64,000 nucleotides of DNA from JAENVU01 sp963801105 (GTDB taxonomy: Bacteria > Actinomycetota > Acidimicrobiia > IMCC26256 > JAENVU01): contig CAWDDH010000003.1 in assembly GCA_963801105.1 (NCBI GenBank), positions 1,054,001-1,118,000 on the forward strand, written 5' to 3'. A model generated the notes under the pieces. It did no database searches. It was given only the letters and a program-made list of their open reading frames with translations, and had not been told where the DNA came from. Each line of letters opens with the position of its first letter. The stretch's first letter is position 1. Both the position numbers and the translations under genes were made by a program. This document shows, piece after piece, positions 18,481 to 27,904 of this stretch.

Positions 18481-21310
18481 CTACGGAACGACGACGACCT
18501 GGGGTGCGTTGGTGCCCTGCGTGCTCGAGAACTGCGCGGTGTTGGTGGACGTGGAGGTGGCCATGAACGAGTACGTGCCGTTGCCGGTGATGGCGCTGGT
18601 GAGGTCGATGTCGACCCAGGTGCCGGTGGTGGTCGCACCGACGGACGCGACCGGGCTGCCGGTGATCGCCGGCATGGTGTTCCAGGTCACGCTGTTCTCG
18701 TTCCACGTGCTCGACGCGAGGAACCAGTCACCGCCACTGTCGCTGGCGTCGGTGACGTAGAGCCGCAGCTTCACCGAGGTCGGCGCGCCGCTCAGTCCAC
18801 TGATGGTGAACCTGATCAACGGCCGGTACTCGGAGCTGGGTGCGTGCAGCTTCATGACCGGGTAGTCCCCGTAGTTCTTGGTCGGCCTCGGGCTGTTGAT
18901 GTAGGTGTCGGCGTCGAGCGGCAAGACCAGCTCGGTCGGCGCGGGGTTCACCGTGATGGTGTGCGAGACCGAGTCCGAACCCTGGCCGTTGGTCGCGATG
19001 AGCAAGGCGGTGAAGCTGCCGGTGCTGGTGTAGGTGTGTGACGGGTTCTGCGCGGAGCTGTGTGCGCTGCCGTCACCGAAGTCCCAGTCCCAGCTCGTCG
19101 GGATGCCCGTGCTCGTGTCGGTGAACTGCACCGGGAGCGGCGCGTACCCGGACGAGACCGAGGTCGAGAAGCCCGCGGTCGGGAGCGTCGGGGTGCTGGT
19201 GACGGTGATGGTGTGCGAGACCGAGTCCGAACCCTGGCCGTTGGTCGCGGTGAGCGTCGCAGTGAAGGTCCCGCCGCTGGTGTAGGTGTGTGACGGGTTC
19301 TGCGCGGAGCTGTGTGCGCTGCCGTCACCGAAGTCCCAGTCCCAGCTCGTCGGGATGTCCGTGCTCATGTCGGTGAACTGCACCGGGAGCGGCGCGGTCC
19401 CGGACGAGACCGAGCTCGAGAAACCCGCGGTCGGCGCCGTACCCCCACCCGGACCCGTCACGTCGAGCACGACCTGGGGTGCGTTGGTGCCCTGCGTGCT
19501 CGAGAACTGCGCGGTGTTGGTGGACGTGGAGGTGGCCATGAACGAGTACGTGCCGTTGCCGGTGATGGCGCTGGTGAGGTCGATGTCGACCCAGGTGCCG
19601 GTGGTGGTCGCACCGACGGACGCGACCGGGCTGCCGGTGATCGCCGGCATGGTGTTCCAGGTCACGCTGTTCTCGTTCCACGTGCTCGACGCGAGGAACC
19701 AGTCACCGCCACTGTCGCTGGCGTCGGTGACGTAGAGCCGCAGCTTCGCCGAGGTCGGTGGCCCGCTCAACCCGCTGACTGGTGAACTTGATCAAGGGTC
19801 GGTACTCGGAGCTGGGTGCGTGCAGCTTCATGACCGGGTAGTCCCCGTAGTTCTTGGTCGGCCTCGGGCTGTTGATGTAGGTGTCGGCGTCGAGCGGCAA
19901 CACGAGCTCGGTCGGCGCGGGGTTCACCGTGATGGTGTGCGAGACCGAGTCCGAACCCTGGCCGTTGGTCGCGATGAGCAAGGCGGTGAAGGTCCCGGTG
20001 CTGGTGTAGGTGTGTGACGGGTTCTGCGCGGAGCTGTGTGCGCTGCCGTCACCGAAGTCCCAGTCCCAGCTCGTCGGGATGCCCGTGCTCGTATCGGTGA
20101 ACTGCACCGGGAGCGGCGCGTACCCGGACGAGACCGAGGTCGAGAAGCCCGCGGTCGGGAGCGTCGGGGTGCTGGTGACGGTGATGGTGTGCGAGACCGA
20201 GTCCGAACCCTGGCCGTTGGTCGCGGTGAGCGTCGCAGTGAAGGTCCCGCCGCTGGTGTAGGTGTGTGACGGGTTCTGCGCGGAGCTGTGTGCGCTGCCG
20301 TCACCGAAGTCCCAGTCCCAGCTCGTCGGGATGTCCGTGCTCATGTCGGTGAACTGCACCGGGAGCGGCGCGGTCCCGGACGAGACCGAGCTCGAGAAAC
20401 CCGCGGTCGGCGCCGTACCCCCACCCGGACCCGTCACGTCGTAGACGAACACGGCGTGGTTCATCGGGTCGGACGACGACCGGTAGTCGTAGCCGTCCGA
20501 GACGAAGAGCTGCTCGCCGATGACCTCGACGCCGCGCGTGTCGCGCATTCCGAAGGGCGTCAGGTCGATTCCGTCCCAACCGCTGAGCAGGTTCTTCGTG
20601 GTCATCGAGGCGCGGTAGAGGCGCTGCGAGTGGTTGACGGCCACGAGGTCGCCGGTGACGTCGTCGAAGTCGATGTCGAAGATGTTGGACAGACCCGAGA
20701 TGGAGAACGACGGTCCGAACGTGTTGCTGACGAAGTCATAGGTCCGGATCGTCGAGCCGTTCGCCACGTAGAGGTGACCGTCGGCCAATCTCCAACCCGC
20801 CCCGGTCCACTCGGACAGCAGCGGCTGCCAGGACTCGATCTGGAAGCGGCCGTTCGTGCCGCGCGTCAATCGGTACACCGTGGGGACCGAGCCGGTGCTG
20901 CCGGAGAACGCGTAGAGCACGTCGGCGTTCGCGTCGTAGGCCAAGGCCTCGAGGTCCTTGTTGCGCGAGGTCCCGGCGGTGTTCGTTCCGCCGACCTCGT
21001 GCGAGTTGGCGAACGAGCTCTGCGAGATCTTCTGCCGGAGCGCGCCGGTCGCGCGGTCGGTCTCGTAGATCGCGTCGCCGTTGTCGTCGGCGAGCCAGAG
21101 CGAATCGTCACTCGGGACGTACGCGGTGTCCTCGTTGTCGCGCACACTCGTGGTGGATCCCACGAATGGTGAGGTCCGAATCAATCGGTTCAACGTGAGG
21201 TGGGGCTGGGCCGTCGTCACCAGGGCGCCGGCACTGCCGGTCCAGACCAGCGCGCACGTGAGTGCCGCGACCAACGAGAGCGCGACCAGATGCCGTGATC
21301 CCGACCTCAT
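18481..21310 (-). CDS. Secreted propeller-PKD-DNRLRE surface protein, frame broken near 19783
   Basis: A large exported protein. A signal peptide (MRSGSRHLVALSLVAALTCA) is followed by a roughly 260-residue propeller-like domain (DSLWLADDNGDAIYETDRATG, DLEALAYDANADVLYAF). Two copies of a block follow, each with two PKD domains (WDWDFGDGSAHSSAQNPSHTY) and one DNRLRE carbohydrate-binding-like module (DADTYINSPRPTKNYGDYPV). The frame slips inside the first DNRLRE copy. The second, intact copy of the same sequence lacks one C, which shows directly that copy one carries an extra base at about 19781-19784. The repaired protein is about 940 residues. It is probably a wall or matrix protein of the exopolysaccharide locus. 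The ATG at 21310 is chosen because it starts the signal peptide. Confidence 0.82.
18494..20441. repeat. Two-copy tandem repeat, about 975-bp period, inside the PKD gene
   Basis: The segments 18494-19465 and 19469-20441 are nearly identical over their full length (offset 975, then 976 after the extra base). Each encodes the PKD-PKD-DNRLRE block. The near identity indicates a recent duplication, or continuing gene conversion. Confidence 0.95.
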
Positions 21311-21414
21311 GAATGCCTCCGCCCCAAGTTCGCCCGTGTGAGAGTCGCGGAAGGATACGCGCCCGATTCGACGTTGTCGAGCGTCTCGCGCCAATTGGCC
21401 GACCGGTCGCGTAC

Positions 21415-21442
21415 GCACGCCCCGGCCGGAGCCGGGGCGTGC
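21415..21442 (-). terminator. Hairpin behind the beta-helix gene
   Basis: A perfect 12-bp stem (GCACGCCCCGGC / GCCGGGGCGTGC) with a CGGA loop, 30 bases past the stop of the gene at 21472 and upstream of the PKD gene. No T tract follows, so it may be a terminator or an mRNA 3'-end stabiliser. Confidence 0.5.
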
Positions 21443-21471
21443 GGGTCGACTTCCGAGGTTCGCTCAGGTCG

Positions 21472-22720
21472 TCAGTGCGTCGCGTTCCACAGCGTGACGG
21501 CGTTGTCCCAGAACGCCTTGGCGGTGACGATCTTGGTGTCGGGGCACTGTGCGTGCCACGACGCCGTCTCGGGGAAGGAACCCTTGCCGAGCCACACGAT
21601 CGTGTTGTTCGCGCACGTGACGTCGTAGCCGGCGGGCAGACCGAGGCTCCCGTGGTTGGGCGTCTGGTCGACCCGGAACACGTTGCCGGTCAGCGTGAGC
21701 TTGGGCGAGCGCTTCGCGTGGTCGTCCCACTTGAAGAAGCCGCCGTGGCCGGGGGCCGGGCCCTTGTACACCGTGGGCATCGGCTGGAGCCGCAGGAGCG
21801 AGTTCCGGACGGTGACGGTGTTGGTGTGACCATCCGACGTCGTGTTCGACGAGGAGGCGCGGGTCGAGATCCCGACGTAGCAGCCGTCGAAGAGCGAGTC
21901 CTCGATCACGCCCGAGTACAGGTAGTCGTCCTGGACGCAGTCGTCGTGGATCATCGTCTCGTGGGCGCCGCGGATGCGGAAGTTCGCCGCACCGCTCCGG
22001 ACGTTGATGCCGTCGCCGTAGTTGTGGATCCGGACGTCCTCGACGATCGAGTTGGGGTTGGCGAAGCTGAATGCGCCGGTGTGGTGGAAGGTGTCCCACG
22101 TGGTGCTCGCGGAGTACGTCCCGGCGATCGAGCCACCGTTCCAGCACAGGGCCCCGCTCCCGGTGATCGAGACCGGCCACGCGTCGACCTGGGTCCAGCT
22201 CGCCGATCGGGCGTCGACCGCGGTGCGCGAGCCCAGCGAGGGCTTGAACCGCGACGACTGGCTGCCCTTGACGCTCTGGCGCGGTGTGACCGTGAGGCAC
22301 TCGGCGGCATGCGTCGGGGTGGGCGTGGGTGTCGGGGTCGGGGTGGGTGTCGGGGTCGGGGTGGGTGTCGGGGTGGGTGTCGGGGTGGGTGTCGGGGTCG
22401 GGGTGGGTGTCGGGGTCGGGGTCGGGGTGGGGTCGGGGTCGGCGTCGGGGTCGGGGTCGGGTCGGCTTCGGCGTCGGTGGCCGGGTCGTCGAGCTCGTCG
22501 TCGTGGACTCCGTCGAGTGGTGCTTGTGGTGATGGTGGTGCTGGTGGTGATGGTGGTGATGGTGGTGATGGTGGTGACGGTGGTGACGGTGGTTCTCGGT
22601 CACCCGCACCGAGGCGGTCCGGTCGCCCGAGCTCCCCGCGGTCGCGAGCTGGGGTGTCAGCAGCACGACGGCGACGGTGCTGGCCGCGGCAATGGCGCGG
22701 AGGCGAAGTCTGGACGGCAT
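21472..22720 (-). CDS. Secreted His-rich/TP-linker beta-helix protein, frame broken near 22460
   Basis: The signal peptide MPSRLRLRAIAAASTVAVVL is followed by a histidine-rich tract (about 25 residues, mostly His), a Ser/Thr/Pro linker and a (Thr-Pro)n repeat. The C-terminal domain of about 280 residues is a right-handed beta-helix type. The frame moves by one extra base in the G-rich linker at about 22458-22461; after it the conserved frame reads TPTHAAECLTVTPRQSVKGS onwards without stops to 21472. The C-terminal domain (HDDCVQDDYLYSG, MPTVYKGPAPGHGGFFKWDD, LPAGYDVTCANNTIVWLG) is clearly paralogous to the protein at 31568. A polysaccharide-binding or lyase/epimerase role is inference from the beta-helix fold. 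Confidence 0.78.
22316..22465. repeat. G-rich hexanucleotide repeat encoding a Thr-Pro/Asp-Pro linker
   Basis: Irregular copies of GGGGTC and GGGTGT units. On the coding (minus) strand they give alternating Thr-Pro and Asp-Pro residues. Slippage-prone; it contains or abuts the frame break of the host gene. Confidence 0.85.
22505..22592. repeat. Trinucleotide repeat encoding the His tract
   Basis: Repeated GGTGAT/GGTGGT units. In the coding frame of the minus strand they give a run of His codons (CAC/CAT) interrupted by Gln and Lys. Confidence 0.85.
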
Positions 22721-23047
22721 AGGGTCGCTCCTTGGAATGGGCAGGGACGCAGTCGCGAGCTCGCATCTCGACGGGCGCCCCGGGGGATCTAGGTCGTTCT
22801 ACCTATCGGCCGCGTCGTCGCCGTCTCTTGAATGGGTCGCACGACTCAATCCGGTCAATATCGTTGTGAAGTGCCCCATCAACTGGTATTTTTCTGGGAC
22901 TTCGAGGGGCTCCAACACCTCGGATTTGTGGGAGGCATCGCTCGCATCGACGAGCGCCGACGTGGGTGCAGGGGGAAATTTCTCCACGCTCGGTGCACCA
23001 CGACGACGTGAACGGGACAATCGAGCTGGAAAGGGGCGGGAGGCGCC
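22721..23047. other. 327-bp divergent intergenic region of the polysaccharide locus
   Basis: Non-coding on both strands, and lower in GC than its surroundings around 22850-22980. It separates the divergent beta-helix gene and the priming glycosyltransferase, so both promoters must lie here. A GGAAAGG...GGGAGG ribosome site precedes the plus-strand ATG. I see no tRNA, clear operator or terminator in it. Confidence 0.6.
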
Positions 23048-23953
23048 ATGGCAAGCGGGGTGTATCCCGAGCTGGACGTGCGGCTTTCCGAGCGCGCTCG
23101 GCGTCGGCGGATTCGAGGGCGCGGAGCGCGGAACCTCCTGGCCGGCCTCACGGCCCCCGACGCGATCGACGTCGACCTGCCCGTCCCGGGTGAGGTCAGC
23201 GTCGACGACGCATCGGGCGAGCTCGTCATCGACCTGCGCACCGCCGAGGAGCGGGCGCGTGGCGTCGAGCTCGTCAGCGTCGACCCCGACACCGTGGTCG
23301 AGGTCATGCCCGTCGTCCACGTGCTGCCCCGGGCGGCCCGCGACGGCGCCAAACGCGCGTTCGACGTCACGGTCGTCGTGCTCGCCGCCCCGTTGTGGGC
23401 ACCGCTCGTCCTGCTGCTCGCGGGTCTGATCCGGCTGACCTCGAAGGGGCGGGCCTTCTACCGGCACGAGCGGATCGGCCGCCACGGCACGACCATCGAG
23501 TGCCGGAAGCTGCGGACGATGGTCAGCGACGCCGATGCCCGCCTCGCCGAGCTGCTGGCGAACGACCCCGCCCTCGCAGCCGAGTTCGCCGCGACGTTCA
23601 AGCTCAAGGACGACCCCCGGGTGACCCGGATCGGTCGCTTCCTCCGCCGTACGTCGCTCGACGAGCTGCCCCAGCTCGTGAACGTCCTCCGCGGCGACAT
23701 GAGCCTCGTGGGTCCTCGTCCGATCACGGAGGAGGAGATGCGCCGGTACGGGCGGTACATGCCCATCGTGCTGAGCGCGCGACCCGGGATGACCGGCCTC
23801 TGGCAGGTCTCGGGCCGCAACGACGTGTCCTATGCCACCCGCGTCGCGCTGGACGTCCAGTACGCGTTCGGGCAGAGCTTCGGGAACGATCTCTCGATCC
23901 TCGCCAAGACCGCCGCATACGTCTTCCGGCCGTCGCAGGGTGGGGCATACTGA
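23048..23953 (+). CDS. Priming sugar-phosphate transferase (undecaprenyl-phosphate)
   Basis: A bacterial sugar transferase of the WbaP/WcaJ C-terminal type (301 residues). It loads the first sugar phosphate onto undecaprenyl phosphate at the inner face of the membrane. It has a cytosolic N-terminal stretch of about 95 residues, one membrane helix near 112-133 (VTVVVLAAPLWAPLVLLLAGLI), then the catalytic core: YRHERIGRHG, CRKLRTM, RRTSLDELPQL, GDMSLVGPRP and RPGMTGLWQVSGRN. It lacks the four extra N-terminal helices of full-length WbaP. First gene of the plus-strand assembly operon; a ribosome site GGGAGG lies just upstream. Confidence 0.92.
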   Translation: MASGVYPELDVRLSERARRRRIRGRGARNLLAGLTAPDAIDVDLPVPGEVSVDDASGELVIDLRTAEERARGVELVSVDPDTVVEVMPVVHVLPRAARDGAKRAFDVTVVVLAAPLWAPLVLLLAGLIRLTSKGRAFYRHERIGRHGTTIECRKLRTMVSDADARLAELLANDPALAAEFAATFKLKDDPRVTRIGRFLRRTSLDELPQLVNVLRGDMSLVGPRPITEEEMRRYGRYMPIVLSARPGMTGLWQVSGRNDVSYATRVALDVQYAFGQSFGNDLSILAKTAAYVFRPSQGGAY

Positions 23954-23954
23954 G

Positions 23955-25534
23955 GTGATCGACGATCACCTCATGCCCTCGGGCGAGCCGGCTCCCTCCG
24001 AGGGCCGGCGGGACCGCAGCCTCGAGACGCTCGGTGGGTCGACGCGCCTGGAGCTCGGCCTCGGTGGCGTCATGCGCGTGCTGCGGCGGCGGGGTGTCCT
24101 CCTGCTCGCGATCTTCCTCATCGCGGCGGCGCTGATCTACGCGGCGGGCAGCCAGCTGCCCAAGCGCTACTCGTCGGTGGCGTGGATCCGCATCAACGAC
24201 CAGACCCAGAACCTCTTCTCCGAGCCCGGCAAGTCGGTCGACCTCACGAAGGAACAGCGCGCCGTCGTGCTCACGATGGAGTCCCCCCGGCTGCGCAACT
24301 ACATCCGCAAGCAGCTCGGGGCGCAGTTCAAGGACGTGAAGGCCGTCTCCGCGACCGGGCTCGAGGCGTCGCCGCTGATCCGCATCGACGCGACCGCGTC
24401 CACGCCCACGATCGCCGAGAAGGCCGCCAACGCCGGCGCCGACTTCGCCGTCGCCGACCGTCGGGACAAGCAGCGCGCGGATCTCAACGCCAAGGCGGCC
24501 GATCACGAGAAGAGCGCCGCCCAGCTCGAAGAGAAGGTCAACGCACCTGAGCGAACAGAAGGCCGCGCTCGAGTGCGACCGACCCGAGGCTGGATTCGAC
24601 CCAGGCCAAGCTCCAGGCCGCGACGACCGAGTTCCCGGACACGACCCAGCAAGCCGGCCTCGAGCGGACCGACGCGCTGACCGCCGACGGCGGGCTCGAG
24701 AACTACGAGGAGGCGTCGCGCCCGTCGTCGCCCGACTTCCCGAAGCCGACGAGCTGGGCGATCCTCGGCGGCCTCGCCGTCCTGCTGATCGCGGTCGGCG
24801 TGGTCTACGGCCGTGAGGAGCTGGTCGGTCGGTTCCACAGCGGCGACTCCTCCGAATCCCGCCGGGCCGGTGCCCGAGTGCTCGGTGTGCTGCCGCTGCG
24901 CAACGGCGCGGTGCCGCGCGGCGTGGTCACCGGGGCCGGTACCACCGTCGACGAGGTCGGATTGCAGATGGTGCACCTGCTCGGGCGCTCCAAGCCGAAC
25001 GTGGTCATGTTCTGCGGGGTCGACGGCCCCGCGCCCGAGGTCACCGGTCGCCGGATCGCCCAGGCCATCGCGGAGTCCGGTGCCCGGGTGGTCTATGCCG
25101 CCTGCCGCGGTGTCGCCGACACGTCCGACGACGACGAGTTCGAGGCCCCGGTTCCGCGGGCCCGGCTCTCGGTCGTGCAGGAGCAGCAGACCGGTGGTCG
25201 CCTGCGGGTCCTCGACGACGGCATCGCGGTCTCCGAGCTCACCGTCGCGCGGGCCCGCACGGTGCTGCGCCGGCTGACCGAGCAGTGCGAGTACGTCGTG
25301 ATCGCGGCGCAGTCGCCCACGGTCGAGCCCGCGACGCTCGTGCTCGCCGAGCTGGCCGACGCCACGGTCCTCATCGCTCAGCACGGTGTGACCAAGCTTC
25401 GCGATGCCGAGCGGGCTGCAACGCGGCTCCGGCGGGTCGGTGGCGCAGTGCTCGGCGTTCTCTCCGATCCGGCCAAGCCGGGCGCGGCGAGCGCGGCCTA
25501 CGTCCCCCGAGCCACCGGAGTGTCGGCGAGCTGA
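23955..25534 (+). CDS. Wzz-like chain-length protein with degenerate tyrosine-kinase domain; two frame breaks
   Basis: Polysaccharide co-polymerase. TM1 (VLLLAIFLIAAALIYAAG) is followed by a periplasmic Wzz domain (YSSVAWIRINDQTQ, LRNYIRKQLG) and a coiled coil. TM2 (WAILGGLAVLLIAVGVVYG) leads to a cytosolic domain resembling bacterial tyrosine kinases. The frame shifts by one extra base at about 24540 and again at about 24570; reading through joins coiled coil, PxxP-type segment (SRPSSPDFPKPTSW) and TM2. In the kinase-like domain the Walker A position reads GVDGPAPEVTG with no GKS/T, and the Walker B region reads YVVIAAQS, so it is unlikely to bind ATP normally. Start GTG 23955 or ATG 23973 is uncertain. 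Confidence 0.75.
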
Positions 25535-25539
25535 CGCCG

Positions 25540-26670
25540 ATGTCGGAACCACCCCGCCCGTTGCGGGTGCTCCACCTCGTCACGAGGTACCGCCGTGGCG
25601 GATCCGAGCAGCGCGTCCGGGATCTCATCGCCGCCCTCGACGACGCCGAGCACGTCGTGATCGTCGGCGCCGACTCCGATCCCGAGCTCGCGACGGAGCA
25701 GCTCGGTCTGGAGGTCGAGGTCGAGCCGGATCTGGTCCGCTCGCCGCGCCCGGATCGTGACGCCCGTGCCATCGCCCGCGTGCGCCGGCGGCTGCGCGCG
25801 GGTTCGTTCGACCTCGTGGTCACGCACCAGTCGAAGGCGGGCGTCGTGGGCCGGGTCGCGGCCCGCACCGCCGGTGGCGTCCCGGTCGTCCACTCCCTCT
25901 CGATGGCGAGCTTCGGCCCCGGCTACGGCCGCGCCGAGAGCGCGCTGTTCCGCACGATCGAGCGCGTGCTCGCTCCACTGACCGCGCGCTACGTCGTGGT
26001 CGGGGCGGATCTGGCCCGGCGCTTCGAGGTCGCCGGTGTGACCCCTCGGAAGCTGACCATCGTGCGGTCCGCCGCCACGCTCCCGAGCCCGGCGCCCGAG
26101 CCGCGTCCGACCGTCGCCGAGCTCGCCCACGGCCGTCCCGTGATCCTCTCGATCGGGGCGCTCGAGCCGAGGAAGCACCCGCTGGACCTGGTCTCGCTGC
26201 TCCGGTCGGTCCAGTGCACCGTCCCCGATGCCTTCCTCGCGGTCGCGGGCGAGGGTCCGCTCGCTGCGGAGCTCGCCGATGCGGTCCGGGCCGCCGGGCT
26301 CGAGGACGACGTCGCGCTGCTGGGATACGTGAAGCCGGTCGATCCGCTCCTCTGGCGAGCGGACGTGCTGGTGCTCCTCAGCGAGGCCGAGGGCCTCCCG
26401 CAGGTGCTGATCCAGGCCGCGGCGGCCGGGCTCCCGTTCGTGACATACGAGGTCGACGGCGCCCGTGAGGTCGTCGGGCTGGGTGCGGTCGGTGCCGTGG
26501 TCCCCCTCGGCGACGTCGACGCCGCTGCGGACGCGGTCACCGCGCGGCTCGTCGCGGCCGATGAGCGCACGGTCCGGGTCGACACGGGCTCGTGGGATCC
26601 GGCCGTGATCCGCGCCGCGTACCGCCGCGTCGCGCACGAGGTGCTCGAGGAGGTGCGGCGTGCTGGCTGA
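25540..26670 (+). CDS. GT4-family glycosyltransferase
   Basis: A 376-residue GT-B glycosyltransferase. It begins MSEPPRPLRVLHLVTRYRRGGSEQRVRDL (GG donor-loop motif), then has VVTHQSKAGVVGR, ILSIGALEPRKHPLDLV and the C-terminal EAEGLPQVLIQAAAAGLP motif that binds the nucleotide sugar. It probably extends the repeat unit on the lipid carrier at the cytosolic face. The ATG lies 5 bases after the Wzz-like gene; starts upstream are shadows. Donor and acceptor are unknown. Confidence 0.9.
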   Translation: MSEPPRPLRVLHLVTRYRRGGSEQRVRDLIAALDDAEHVVIVGADSDPELATEQLGLEVEVEPDLVRSPRPDRDARAIARVRRRLRAGSFDLVVTHQSKAGVVGRVAARTAGGVPVVHSLSMASFGPGYGRAESALFRTIERVLAPLTARYVVVGADLARRFEVAGVTPRKLTIVRSAATLPSPAPEPRPTVAELAHGRPVILSIGALEPRKHPLDLVSLLRSVQCTVPDAFLAVAGEGPLAAELADAVRAAGLEDDVALLGYVKPVDPLLWRADVLVLLSEAEGLPQVLIQAAAAGLPFVTYEVDGAREVVGLGAVGAVVPLGDVDAAADAVTARLVAADERTVRVDTGSWDPAVIRAAYRRVAHEVLEEVRRAG

Positions 26671-27850
26671 CGTGGTTCCACCGCGCCAGACGTCGCGGCG
26701 AGAGATCCTCGACGCGCCGCTTGCGACGTTGCTCCTCGCGCTCTCGGTCCTCTTCGTCGCGTTCCTGTACCCGAAGGTCGTCTCCGACTTCGTCCTCACC
26801 GACTTCCTCATCGGCGCGACGATCATCGCGTCGATGCTGCACACCTTCCGGGGGGACTGGCGCGCGCGCGACGTCGCCCGCCAGATTGCGGTGCCGATCT
26901 GGGTGATCGGGATCGGCGCGCTCGTCGGCTCGCTCTACGCGGGGTTGCGCGCCTGGATCGTCGGCGACCTCGTGCGGGACGTCGCGACGATCCTCGTGTT
27001 CCTCTCCGCCATCGACATCCTGCGACGCGGCGGTCCCCGCGCGACCCGCATGTGCTTCGCGGCACTCGGCATCGCCCTCGTCGCCGCCGCGATCCAGCTC
27101 GGAACGTCCGGCGGGAACGAGCTCCGCGCGAGCGGGACCTTCCCCAACCCGAACGTGGCCGGGAACCTCCTCGCGATGGGCCTCCTCTGCTGGTCGGCGG
27201 CGCCGTTCCGGACCGGGACCAAGATCGCGGTCGGCGGCGTCGCCGTCGTCGGACTCCTCTCGGCCGCGTCGTTCGGGTCGATGCTCCAACTCGGGGTCGG
27301 GTTCGGGTACCTCGGGCTCACGCACGTGGACCAGGCGCGCAACATCATGCGCGGCCGGCGTCTGCTGGCGGTGATTCCACTGTTGCTGGTCGCACTCGGG
27401 GGCTTCTTCGTCTTCAGCCAGTTGCGCGGCGGGCAGGAAAAGAGCGGATTCAGCTCGTCGCGCTTCGACCGCAGTGGTGGGCTGCGCGTCGCGGTGTGGG
27501 AGGAGGCGATTCGGAAGGTGCCTGACGCGCCCTGGGGCGTCGGCCCCGGCTCGGTGCGCGGGCTGGACCTCAACACGCTCGAGACCGAGCTGCACTCCGA
27601 GCCCTTGGCGTTCCTCGTCGAGCGGGGCGTGATCGGTCTCTTCGGCCTGTTCCTCATGTGGTTCGCGCTGTTGCGGCTCTGCCCACGGGGGACCCAGGCA
27701 CGGGCCATGGTCCTCGCCTACATCTTCGGCAGCTTCTTCCGCGAGACCTGGCACTACCGGCACTTCTGGCTGTTCCTGCCGATGGCGCTGGTCGCGGCCG
27801 AGCAGGCCCGGCGCTTCCAGCGGGAGCCCGACGAAGTGGTGCTCACATGA
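26660..27850 (+). CDS. O-antigen ligase/Wzy-like polymerase
   Basis: A 396-residue polytopic membrane protein with about ten hydrophobic segments. It shows the Wzy/WaaL-type motifs FPNPNVAGNLLAMGL in the middle and ETELHSEPLAFLVERGVIGL late in the protein, with a periplasmic loop between. It probably polymerises repeat units or ligates chains at the outer face of the membrane. The GTG start overlaps the glycosyltransferase end by 11 bases. Ends in an ATGA that overlaps a possible flippase start at 27847. Confidence 0.85.
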   Translation: MLADVVPPRQTSRREILDAPLATLLLALSVLFVAFLYPKVVSDFVLTDFLIGATIIASMLHTFRGDWRARDVARQIAVPIWVIGIGALVGSLYAGLRAWIVGDLVRDVATILVFLSAIDILRRGGPRATRMCFAALGIALVAAAIQLGTSGGNELRASGTFPNPNVAGNLLAMGLLCWSAAPFRTGTKIAVGGVAVVGLLSAASFGSMLQLGVGFGYLGLTHVDQARNIMRGRRLLAVIPLLLVALGGFFVFSQLRGGQEKSGFSSSRFDRSGGLRVAVWEEAIRKVPDAPWGVGPGSVRGLDLNTLETELHSEPLAFLVERGVIGLFGLFLMWFALLRLCPRGTQARAMVLAYIFGSFFRETWHYRHFWLFLPMALVAAEQARRFQREPDEVVLT

Positions 27851-27904
27851 CCGTGCCGCCGGCGCGCGCTGCCGGGACGGACCGCGCGCCACGCACTGGG
27901 CGGG

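Noticed and set aside
18494..20441. Regular repeats suggesting a CRISPR array or satellite
   Set aside because: The unit is about 975 bp, coding, and encodes PKD and DNRLRE domains; there are no short repeats with unique spacers.
21951..22766. Alternative frames through the repeat region giving Pro/Arg-rich or His-rich proteins
   Set aside because: Only the combined signal-peptide, linker and beta-helix reading has a recognisable domain and a paralogue. The other frames are translations of the low-complexity DNA.
22721..23047. Riboswitch or small RNA in the divergent gap
   Set aside because: The region is A/T-richer, but I could find no conserved motif or convincing long stem, so it is listed only as a promoter region.
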